Below are positions 1-6,748 of a stretch of DNA of 64,000 nucleotides, piece after piece. Location: positions 1-64,000 of the forward strand of contig DDKB01000012.1 of NCBI GenBank assembly GCA_002339675.1, given 5' to 3'. Position 1 is the stretch's first letter. Each line of letters opens with the position of its first letter. The notes under the pieces were generated by a model. That model saw nothing but the letters and a program-made list of their open reading frames with translations. It was not told the DNA's origin and ran no database searches. The position numbers were made by a program, and so were the translations under genes. The DNA is from Stutzerimonas stutzeri. GTDB taxonomy: Bacteria > Pseudomonadota > Gammaproteobacteria > Pseudomonadales > Pseudomonadaceae.

Positions 1-30
1 GTTTTTACACACTCTGGGCCAATAGCCGCC

Positions 31-474
31 CTAGTCTGCCCACCAGTTCGGTATGACAGATGCTAGGCCGGTCAGGGCGCCGACTACCCCAATCATGATG
101 CTACTCCAGAAGGTTACCGGCTCGCGGCGCTGCCTACGCTCCTCGCGGATGTCTGCCCTGACAATGCGAATGCCAGCATCTGTGAGATACCTGGGCTCCC
201 GCGGGTCGCTATCAAATTCGACTCGCCCCCAGAAAGTCCTGTCATCGCGATCAGGCAGTGGGACACCGAGGCGGTCTGCCTCTATCATCCAGTACTCGGT
301 CAAGATCAGCAGCCGCCATTCGTACAGACTGTCCGACTTCTGAATATAGTCCTGAAGCTGTCCATCCTGTTCCGGTTGGACGGTGTGGGGCGGGTGCATC
401 TTCTCCAGTTCGGACCTGGCTTTTTCGCACTTGGCCAACTCAGATCGCATCACTCGGTAATGCTTTGTCCACAT
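31..474 (-). CDS. Hypothetical protein with C-terminal membrane helix (147 aa)
   Basis: Not recognised. The first ~40 residues are charged and helix-prone (K/E/R-rich), the middle is polar with conserved-looking Trp and Arg positions, and residues ~120-142 form one hydrophobic segment ending in NWWAD. That suggests a tail-anchored or single-pass membrane protein with a cytosolic N-terminal part. The start is supported by a purine-rich GGGAGGGG ribosome binding site just upstream. It is followed about 115 bp upstream by another minus-strand gene. It sits inside the putative element, so an accessory role is likely, but no function can be assigned. Confidence 0.55.
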   Translation of the reverse strand: MWTKHYRVMRSELAKCEKARSELEKMHPPHTVQPEQDGQLQDYIQKSDSLYEWRLLILTEYWMIEADRLGVPLPDRDDRTFWGRVEFDSDPREPRYLTDAGIRIVRADIREERRQRREPVTFWSSIMIGVVGALTGLASVIPNWWAD

Positions 475-590
475 CGCTCGCCCCTCCCTTGGAAGAGCGC
501 GACGCTACCTGACTGCAAATCTGAATACCACCTTGCCCGGCCGAATCCTTGCCCGATGCGCGGCCGGCGGGCGTGCCGTGGAGTATAGGG

Positions 591-1637
591 CTAGCCCAAA
601 ATAATAGGGGATGGAAGAATCGATTGAGCATTCGGCTGAACGTATCGTCGGGATAATAGGCATTTAGTAAAATTCAATGCCAATGCTTCGGAATCAGTGG
701 TAACTCCCGGCTGTAACATGCTACCGCGCCCTTCGACAAGAATGGCTGCAAACGACAATAAGCTAATTAAATTAAAAAGCCGCAAGAAATTACTCGGTGT
801 TGCGTAGCCTTTAAAGAATCCATGCGCAATCCCATGCCGATTTAAAACAAAGTGCGATGGTAACGACTCTGTATGACCGTAAAAACACCCACGGAAGTAC
901 ATTTCCATGCTCTCCAGCATCTGCACTCGCTCATGATATCGACTTAAATAGTTTATCGTTAATTCCTTGTCTGGATACCAATCATAACCTGCGACCAGTC
1001 GTTTCAACTCACCTTGCTTTATTCGATGAAAAACCTTTAGAAGCATCTCTATATTCACGGCATCCTTAACTGGAAGAGAGACGTGCTTTCCAAGCTCTCT
1101 TAGGAACCCTTCTATGCAAGGCAGAATTCCAACAATTGCCACGCCGTACAGACCCAGACAGTATGCCTTTACAGCCTCAATCAGCTGTTCTTGATACTGA
1201 GCAAAAGTGATGCGCTGAGACCATGCCCCACAAATCAGGTCGGCCATTCGTGGGGGCGTGTACATTTCCAACAGCATATTATTCGCGTGAGCGTACCTTT
1301 CCTCTTCACTGTTGCTTTTCGAGATTTTTCCGCCGTATTCAGATAGAAATCCAAAGCTATGATATGGGGGGAGTACTATCTCAGTAGTCGCAAACGTATC
1401 TCTGTACCAAGCTAGCCCAGAGCCCACTTTGATTTCCGAAAGATCTCTTGGAAAAAATGCACACTCACCAGATGAAACAATTATATATCCGCGAATATCC
1501 CGAAAACAGCTCAGCTTCGCTTCCTGCAAACTATCAAACTCATGCTTCCCTCGATGTAAGCAAGCTTCTACTGCTTTTATTCCTCGCCCCAGCGCCATCG
1601 ATTTTCTGCACTGCTTGTAAGCCTTAGCGAAGTCCAT
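591..1637 (-). CDS. Hypothetical protein with HEPN-like RxxxxH motif (348 aa)
   Basis: No family is recognised with certainty. A predicted all-helical C-terminal half carries R267-HGIA-H272 in the context LNRHGIAHG, matching the Rx4-6H signature of HEPN domains, many of which are RNases in toxin or abortive infection systems. Hydrophobic stretches around residues 160-180 and 285-300 look like buried helices, not clear membrane spans. An AGGGG ribosome binding site lies just before the ATG. Base composition is less GC-rich than the neighbouring chromosome, which fits transfer. The HEPN assignment is an inference from a short motif; a structure prediction would be needed to confirm it. Confidence 0.6.
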   Translation of the reverse strand: MDFAKAYKQCRKSMALGRGIKAVEACLHRGKHEFDSLQEAKLSCFRDIRGYIIVSSGECAFFPRDLSEIKVGSGLAWYRDTFATTEIVLPPYHSFGFLSEYGGKISKSNSEEERYAHANNMLLEMYTPPRMADLICGAWSQRITFAQYQEQLIEAVKAYCLGLYGVAIVGILPCIEGFLRELGKHVSLPVKDAVNIEMLLKVFHRIKQGELKRLVAGYDWYPDKELTINYLSRYHERVQMLESMEMYFRGCFYGHTESLPSHFVLNRHGIAHGFFKGYATPSNFLRLFNLISLLSFAAILVEGRGSMLQPGVTTDSEALALNFTKCLLSRRYVQPNAQSILPSPIILG

Positions 1638-1853
1638 AGCTGCCCCTTGTTATTCGACCCACTGATTCGATCGAACCTACCTGACAACACCTAGCCACGC
1701 AAACCATCTGCCGGCGCAGCCCGGCGGTAATGACTGACACGCAATTATTAGACGAATTTGAACGTCAGCTTCTGGCCGATTCTGTTGAAAAAGTAGCGAC
1801 CTCCCCATGCCGTTGGCAAAATTGCTTTGTCAGCGGGCGTGGAGGCGAACAGC

Positions 1854-3224
1854 ATGATGGGACAGTTACCGGGAGGACAGCAGCGCCTGTTCTACTCGTT
1901 CAATCTCGAAGATCACGTCCCGGCCCAACATCTCCTGCGCAGCATCGACCAGTGCCTGGATCTCAGTGATCTGCGCGCCTATCTGGCGGATTTCTATAGC
2001 CCCATCGGGCGTCCCTCGATTGACCCGGAATTGATGGTGCGCATGCTGGTCGTCGGCTACTGCTATGGCATTCGTTCCGAGCGGCGATTGTGCGAAGAGG
2101 TGCACCTGAACCTGGCCTATCGCTGGTTCTGCCGGCTGGGTCTGGAAGACGAAGTACCTAATCACTCGACCTTCTCGAAGAATCGCCATGGCCGTTTCCG
2201 TGACAGCGATCTGTTCCGCTGGTTGTTCAATGAAGTGCTGCGGCGCTGCATGGCAGCCGGCCTAGTCAAGGGCGAAGGTTTCGCCGTCGACGCCAGCATC
2301 ATCAAGGCGGATGCCAGCCGGCAACGTGGGGTGGTGGGAGATGAAGTCGATTGGAGCGATCCAAAGCTCAGCAGCCGCGCCGTGCGCGAGTACCTCGAAG
2401 CACTTGATGAAGATGCGTTGGCTGAGGCTCTTCCCAAGAAGATTTCGCTCACCGATCCTCAGTCCCGTTGGACAGCAGCACCAGGCGGCCCGGCCTTCTT
2501 TGCCTACTCCACAAATTACCTGATCGACACTGAGCACGGTGTGATCATGGATGTGGAAGCGACCCCGGCGCACCGTACCACCGAAGTCGACTCGACCAGG
2601 ACGATGGTCGAGCGTGTCGAAGCGCAGTTCGACCTCACACCGGAACGCCTCATCGGCGACACCGCCTATGGCACTGCCCCGATGCTGGCCTGGATGGTCG
2701 AAGAGAAGGACATCGAGCCGCATGTGCCGGTGTGGGACAAGACTGAGCGCAAGGACGACAGTCTCTCCAGTAACGACTTCCACTGGAATCAGGAAGCCAA
2801 TGAATATCGCTGCCCAACCGGCAAACCGCTACGCAGTGAATGGCGCGCCTTCACCCAGAAAAGATCGCGGGTAACCAAGGCCAACACCATCATCTACCGC
2901 TCCAGCCAAACCGACTGCGTCACCTGTCCGTTGAAAGCGAAATGCTGCCCCAACACACCGAATCGGAAGATCGTTCGCAGCATCCATGAGGCTGCCCGCG
3001 ATGTGGCTCGACGCATCGCCAAGACACCGGAATACCTCGTCTCACGTTGCGAACGGAAGAAGGTGGAGATGCTTTTCGCCCATCTTAAACGGATCATGAA
3101 ACTCGACCGTTTACGACTGCGTGGCCTGACAGGCGCCACTGACGAATTCACCATGGCTGCGATGGTGCAGAACCTGCGCCGCATGGCCAAGCTTTTGCCT
3201 CAAGGGCCACCGCTCACGGGATAG
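1854..3224 (+). CDS. IS1182-family transposase (456 aa)
   Basis: This is a DDE-type transposase. An N-terminal DUF772-like region (SIDQCLDLSDLRAYLADFYS..GRPSIDPELMVRMLVVGYCYGIRSERRL) precedes the catalytic core, where FAVDASIIKADASR carries the first Asp, LIGDTAYGTAPML the second and VEMLFAHLKRIMKLDRLRLRG the terminal Glu region. A Cys-rich insert (CVTCPLKAKCCP) is typical of the family. ATG 1854 is chosen because GGAGG lies nine bases upstream; a longer TTG-started frame from 1827 has no better signal. The frame is intact, so the IS may be active. Confidence 0.9.
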   Translation: MMGQLPGGQQRLFYSFNLEDHVPAQHLLRSIDQCLDLSDLRAYLADFYSPIGRPSIDPELMVRMLVVGYCYGIRSERRLCEEVHLNLAYRWFCRLGLEDEVPNHSTFSKNRHGRFRDSDLFRWLFNEVLRRCMAAGLVKGEGFAVDASIIKADASRQRGVVGDEVDWSDPKLSSRAVREYLEALDEDALAEALPKKISLTDPQSRWTAAPGGPAFFAYSTNYLIDTEHGVIMDVEATPAHRTTEVDSTRTMVERVEAQFDLTPERLIGDTAYGTAPMLAWMVEEKDIEPHVPVWDKTERKDDSLSSNDFHWNQEANEYRCPTGKPLRSEWRAFTQKRSRVTKANTIIYRSSQTDCVTCPLKAKCCPNTPNRKIVRSIHEAARDVARRIAKTPEYLVSRCERKKVEMLFAHLKRIMKLDRLRLRGLTGATDEFTMAAMVQNLRRMAKLLPQGPPLTG

Positions 3225-3306
3225 GTACGCCTGTGGCGAGCAGAAACCCTCGAATTAACCCTCAAACCTGAGCAAGGACGCTCAGTGAAACGCCGAAAGG
3301 TAACTT

Positions 3307-3327
3307 GAAGTGGCTTGCAGCCACTTC
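3307..3327 (+). terminator. Hairpin after transposase, possible terminator
   Basis: A perfect 9-bp stem (GAAGTGGCT / AGCCACTTC) with a 3-base loop lies about 80 bp after the transposase stop and inside the IS. There is no T-run after it, so intrinsic termination is uncertain. Confidence 0.3.
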
Positions 3328-3388
3328 GACAGCAGGTACATCCGACCGCCTTGCTGCCGCTAAACCTACTTTTTCAACAGAATCGGCC

Positions 3389-3580
3389 GCTTGCTGACTT
3401 TCGCGTGCAGTCAGTTGGGCTAGCATTGCCTTAGGTGATGTCGCACAACGTGGTGGGCGCCCGGAATCTGCTCATGATGCCGCTGGTTCAGGCAGGGTGC
3501 GGACATGAAACCGAGCACATCAAGTTGGGTTTTCATAGAGTCGGGAGACGCTGAAGGCACCTACATTCAAGGAGCCCGTC
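3389..3580. other. Short stretch without a gene between the IS and the next gene
   Basis: Nothing recognisable is seen beyond the right end of the IS. A ribosome binding site for the following gene (AAGGAG) sits at its right edge. No strong promoter was identified. Confidence 0.4.
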
Positions 3581-4045
3581 ATGAAGCTGGTCCAGAACCT
3601 CGCCCAACTGCTCTCACTCTTTCTTAAATCCGCCAACTCGGCGTACACCACCATCATCTATCCCAGCCAGGGAAAAGCGGTCTTGGTGCATGACGGTCTC
3701 GGCATTCGTCATGAGCGCCCGTGGTATCGGATCGATTCTCTGATCGATGAGAACATGAACACGAGCATGGCCTTCGACAGCATTCTGCACGAGCACACTG
3801 GTAAGGCTGATTCATTCGATCCGGTCCACCCCATCCAGACAGAGGAAATTTCCTCGATTTTCTCTTCCCACTTCGAGCCCATGGCAACCTCCTGGGTCAA
3901 TCCGGCCAACGGCATGCCTATGCTCGACAGCTGTTTTGACGTCATGGGGAACGCGTTCGGCACGGACATGCTGAGCGACAGCCTTTCGTTTGATCACGGC
4001 ATCAGCTGTTTCGAAAGCAGCTTTTCCTCTTTCGGTTTCGACTAA
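3581..4045 (+). CDS. Hypothetical protein (154 aa)
   Basis: Not recognised. AAGGAG lies seven bases before the ATG. The protein starts with an amphipathic helix (MKLVQNLAQLLSLFLKS) and contains many Ser, Met, Asp and Phe residues; the C-terminus is Phe/Ser-rich (CFESSFSSFGFD). No signal peptide or membrane span is convincing. It is the first of three closely spaced plus-strand genes, the other two encoding small membrane proteins (34 and 59 bp gaps), so the three may form an operon. The function is unknown. Confidence 0.5.
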   Translation: MKLVQNLAQLLSLFLKSANSAYTTIIYPSQGKAVLVHDGLGIRHERPWYRIDSLIDENMNTSMAFDSILHEHTGKADSFDPVHPIQTEEISSIFSSHFEPMATSWVNPANGMPMLDSCFDVMGNAFGTDMLSDSLSFDHGISCFESSFSSFGFD

Positions 4046-4079
4046 ACGCAGACGCCACAGCACTTGGAGGAAATTGATT

Positions 4080-4484
4080 ATGTCGCCATTTGCGCTGGTA
4101 GTTAGCCTCATCCTCGCATTCGCCATAGGCATCTCCTGGCTGGCCCTGGCGGTAGATGCCCGCATTGCGCGCGGCCGGTTGATTCGGCAGATACCCTTAC
4201 CGCTGGACTATTCAGGCTCTGGTCGTCGCCGATCACGGCTCGGGCTCCGGCCAGTGATGGCAGTGTCAGGCTGCTTGCTCGTGCTGCTTTCCAGCATCGA
4301 GGCAGCCGTCCTCGGCCGACTCGCCACCATGCAGCCGGCTGAAGCGGCGGCGGTATTCATCGCTTATCCGCTGTTGAAAAACCTCTGGGGCCAGGTCATG
4401 GGCGCCGGACCAATCGTCTGCGTCGTCCTGGCCGTACCCGGAACGTACTGCATCAGCATCGGCCTCGGCAGCGATAGAGGTTGA
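4080..4484 (+). CDS. Small membrane protein, unknown (134 aa)
   Basis: ATG 4080 follows TTGGAGGAAATTG, a good ribosome binding site; a longer frame upstream overlaps the previous gene and lacks one. Predicted membrane segments are at about residues 4-25 (ALVVSLILAFAIGISWLALAV), 58-75 and 108-126. A basic patch (RRRSRLGLR) separates the first two. No family is recognised. It lies within a three-gene run with another small membrane protein just downstream, so the two may act together at the membrane. Confidence 0.5.
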   Translation: MSPFALVVSLILAFAIGISWLALAVDARIARGRLIRQIPLPLDYSGSGRRRSRLGLRPVMAVSGCLLVLLSSIEAAVLGRLATMQPAEAAAVFIAYPLLKNLWGQVMGAGPIVCVVLAVPGTYCISIGLGSDRG

Positions 4485-4543
4485 TGTCACCGTTGCCGTG
4501 TTGCCTCCACTGCGGCAACGGCAACGGACCAACAGGAATAACC

Positions 4544-4729
4544 ATGGATACAAAAACCTACACGATCCTCTTTTTCATCGGCCTGACGCTGGCGGTGATT
4601 GCGGTTGCCACGGTGATTGGCCTGGTAGTGGCGCAGAGTGCGGACGGCAAGGGTGCAAGAAAGCGTTCTGATGGCGCGCCTGCGGATGGCCGGCGCTGTG
4701 CCCAGGACGATGATCCAAATCGACGTTGA
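4544..4729 (+). CDS. Single-pass small membrane protein (61 aa)
   Basis: ATG 4544 with AACAGGA upstream is preferred over a longer frame from 4481 that begins in a Cys-rich stretch with no support. One hydrophobic helix spans about residues 8-30 (ILFFIGLTLAVIAVATVIGL), followed by a basic then acidic hydrophilic tail. The size and topology resemble holin-like or regulatory small proteins, but no family is recognised. It is the last gene of the putative three-gene run. Confidence 0.4.
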   Translation: MDTKTYTILFFIGLTLAVIAVATVIGLVVAQSADGKGARKRSDGAPADGRRCAQDDDPNRR

Positions 4730-5059
4730 AGCGCCGAGGTCCGGCATCCAATCGTCCGGCATGTTAGTGGTGGTAAATCGCTCACTACGCGTAACGGCCG
4801 GAAGGAGATGGAAATCCGCGTCGTGTCTGGCTTCCATCCAATTCCGCAGTCTAATTCGACCAGATTTTGGTAAGCAAAGATCTTGGTCTAGCAGAGCTTC
4901 CGCAGAACTTGGGTTTGTTGGTTTATGGGGGACGATGAGGAGAACGATAACCGAGGCGGCCCCAAATCTTAATGCTGACCAGAATCTGGTCAGATAGCGC
5001 CCCAAAATGTGCTTGCGGTGCTATCTAATGGGTGTCGGGTATGAGCAGGAGGACAAGTC
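4730..5059. other. Gene-free stretch with two stacked inverted repeats
   Basis: No supported gene is seen. It holds two adjacent inverted repeats: CTGACCAG-AAT-CTGGTCAG at 4975-4993 and AGATAGC/GCTATCT at 4993-5027 with a 21-base loop. They lie just upstream of the excisionase-integrase genes and could be regulatory or recombination sites. Confidence 0.4.
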
Positions 5060-5296
5060 ATGCCGACACCAAACTCAAGCACTCGAACACCTATAGAAGC
5101 CCTGTTGATGGTGCGGTATAGCACCCCCGCTCTCGCATTTCTCCAGATGTACAGCGGGCCCCGTGCGTATACAGAACGCAAGGGGGAACTGCCGTCGCGC
5201 CATCTCAAGGCGTTGCACCGCAAGCACCTCATCAGCGTCTGCTCTCTCCGCCGGCGAGCTATGCCCCAGACCAAGCGCGAGGCGCAGCTCACATGA
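5060..5296 (+). CDS. Small hypothetical protein coupled to excisionase (78 aa)
   Basis: Not recognised. The start is supported by a strong AGGAGG site 8 bases upstream, and its stop overlaps the excisionase start by an ATGA junction, so translation is probably coupled. The protein is basic, with an Arg/Lys-rich C-terminal half (LHRKHL, SLRRR), which would suit a small nucleic acid-binding or regulatory protein. No domain was identified. Position upstream of xis-int suggests a role in control of excision; this is inference only. Confidence 0.45.
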   Translation: MPTPNSSTRTPIEALLMVRYSTPALAFLQMYSGPRAYTERKGELPSRHLKALHRKHLISVCSLRRRAMPQTKREAQLT

Positions 5297-5490
5297 TCGC
5301 GCCTCGTTGGGTACTTATCCCTAAAGCCGCCGACCTGTTCGGCTACAGCCGGACGGCCATCGAACACAAAGTTAAAAACGGAACGTGGGCGCAGGGTCGC
5401 ATCTGGCGTAAGGCACAGGACGGACGGATCTTTATCAACATTGAGGAAGTGAACCAGTGGGTCGAGAGCGCGCCGCAGGATGCGGTCTAG
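5293..5490 (+). CDS. xis: Excisionase, DUF1233 type (65 aa)
   Basis: A short winged-helix recombination directionality factor. The pattern WVLIPKAADLFGYSRTAIEHKVKNG followed by W-RKAQDGRIFINIEEVNQWVES matches the phage excisionase family that accompanies tyrosine integrases in proteobacterial prophages. Such proteins bind and bend attachment-site DNA to favour excision. It overlaps the preceding small gene by 4 bp and the integrase frame by 34 bp, the usual compact arrangement. Identification is by residue pattern, not by a search. Confidence 0.75.
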   Translation: MIAPRWVLIPKAADLFGYSRTAIEHKVKNGTWAQGRIWRKAQDGRIFINIEEVNQWVESAPQDAV

Positions 5491-6698
5491 AAGCCGAGCT
5501 GGCCAGGCACTCTGGCATCGAGATCCACGGCAGCAGCATCCGTATCGTGTTTATGTGGCGCAAACGCCGCTATCGGGAGACGCTCGGCCTCCCGGTGACC
5601 AAGGCGAACATCAAGCACGCCGCCCAGCTCCGGGCGGCGGTGCTTCATGACATCAAGATGGGCAAGTTCGACTATGCCGAGCACTTCCCGGACAGCAAGC
5701 AGGCAGGAAACTACAGCAACACCCGCGACGAGCGGCTGCATGCGCTGTTGGCTAGGTATAAGCCCCTTAAGGCGGTCGACATCACCAAGGAAACCGAGAG
5801 CCGATACGGAATCGCGCTCGACATCTGCACTGACATGCTAGGTCGAGACCGTCTTGGCAGCGTCCTGCTGCCCGAAGACATTCAGAAGCTGCGTGTGAGT
5901 CTGATCGAGACGCGCGCCACCTCGACGGTGAATCATTACCTCGCCACGCTCGCAGGATTTCTTGGATGGTGTGAGGCCAACGGCTATTGCCGTTCTGGCC
6001 TAGCCAATGCCTGCACGCGCTTTGAGATGACCGAGCGTGACCCAGACCCGCTTACCAAAGCCGAGCTGGACGCCCTCCTGACCAAAGGTTGCTTGCACCC
6101 AATGGATCGAGCTGCGGTGACACTGGCCGTTTACACCGGCCTGCGCCCTGGAGAACTCGGCGCATTAGCCAGGGAAGACATCGACCTGATCAAAGGCCAG
6201 ATCCATGTAAACCGAGCCATTACAAGCAGGGGCACGTTCAAGCTGCCTAAGACCGGCAAGAAACGCGTCGTACTGTTATTTCCGCCAGCACTGGACGCGT
6301 GTAAGGAACTGCTGGCTATCGAGCACGGCATCGAGCCACGGACCATCACTGTGCAACTCACCCGCCACGAATCGATACGGGAAACCGTCACGCCGCTGAT
6401 TTCTCCCGTTGTGCAGGCACGCAAGAAGAACGTAAACCCTTGGTTCATTCCGACGTCTTGGAACTCGAAGTGGACCAACATCCAGCGTCGCGCCAAGATC
6501 CGCCCACGCCGCCCCTACCAGACGCGCCACACCTACGCCTGCTGGTGCCTGGTAGCGCGTGGTAACCTTGCGTTCATCGCCAAGCAGATGGGGCACAAGG
6601 ACTTCACAATGCTGGTCCAGGTGTACGCCAAATGGATGGACGACGAGTCCCCGTTCGAGCTTCAACACATCTGGGCAGGCATGCAAAAAGCAGCGTGA
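5457..6698 (+). CDS. int: Tyrosine-type site-specific integrase (413 aa)
   Basis: The N-terminal region is an arm-binding domain of the DUF3596 type (SSIRIVFMWRKRRYRETLGLP..), a SAM-like core-binding domain spans about residues 85-185, and the catalytic domain follows. Catalytic residues visible are R in TGLRPGEL, the H-x-x-R box (TRHTYACW), a second His in MGHKDF and the Tyr nucleophile in VQVYAKWM. A GTG start at 5457 is used because no ATG precedes the conserved region in frame; a start slightly downstream is possible. The gene points toward mutS, with its stop 50 bp before the mutS start codon. Confidence 0.88.
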   Translation: MGRERAAGCGLEAELARHSGIEIHGSSIRIVFMWRKRRYRETLGLPVTKANIKHAAQLRAAVLHDIKMGKFDYAEHFPDSKQAGNYSNTRDERLHALLARYKPLKAVDITKETESRYGIALDICTDMLGRDRLGSVLLPEDIQKLRVSLIETRATSTVNHYLATLAGFLGWCEANGYCRSGLANACTRFEMTERDPDPLTKAELDALLTKGCLHPMDRAAVTLAVYTGLRPGELGALAREDIDLIKGQIHVNRAITSRGTFKLPKTGKKRVVLLFPPALDACKELLAIEHGIEPRTITVQLTRHESIRETVTPLISPVVQARKKNVNPWFIPTSWNSKWTNIQRRAKIRPRRPYQTRHTYACWCLVARGNLAFIAKQMGHKDFTMLVQVYAKWMDDESPFELQHIWAGMQKAA

Positions 6699-6748
6699 CA
6701 TGCCCCAAATTTGCCCCATTACTTTTGCCGTACCGCCATAAATCTTTG

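Larger units (their letters stand above)
1774..3388. mobile_element. IS1182-family insertion sequence, complete
   Basis: The element is bounded by perfect 23-bp terminal inverted repeats, 1774-1796 (GGCCGATTCTGTTGAAAAAG then TAG) and 3366-3388. It holds a single full-length transposase. No convincing target-site duplication is seen next to the repeats, which is not unusual in this family. Immediately to the left an open frame starting at 1730 runs into the element, so a gene may have been interrupted, but nothing on the right side continues it recognisably. Confidence 0.85.
1..6748. mobile_element. Right end of an integrated element abutting mutS (left end outside window)
   Basis: This is inferred from an excisionase-integrase pair at its right edge, several unrecognised small genes, an insertion sequence, and the abrupt change to core genes (mutS, fdxA). 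The integrase reads outward toward mutS, so the right attachment site most likely lies in the 50 bp between the int stop and the mutS start. The left end and the matching att copy are not in the window, so the exact boundary and the type of element (prophage or genomic island) cannot be settled here. No capsid, tail or conjugation genes are visible in this part. Confidence 0.6.

Noticed and set aside
1730..1773. N-terminal gene fragment interrupted by the IS1182 element
   Set aside because: Only about 15 codons lie outside the IS and the right flank offers no continuation, so a disrupted gene cannot be supported.
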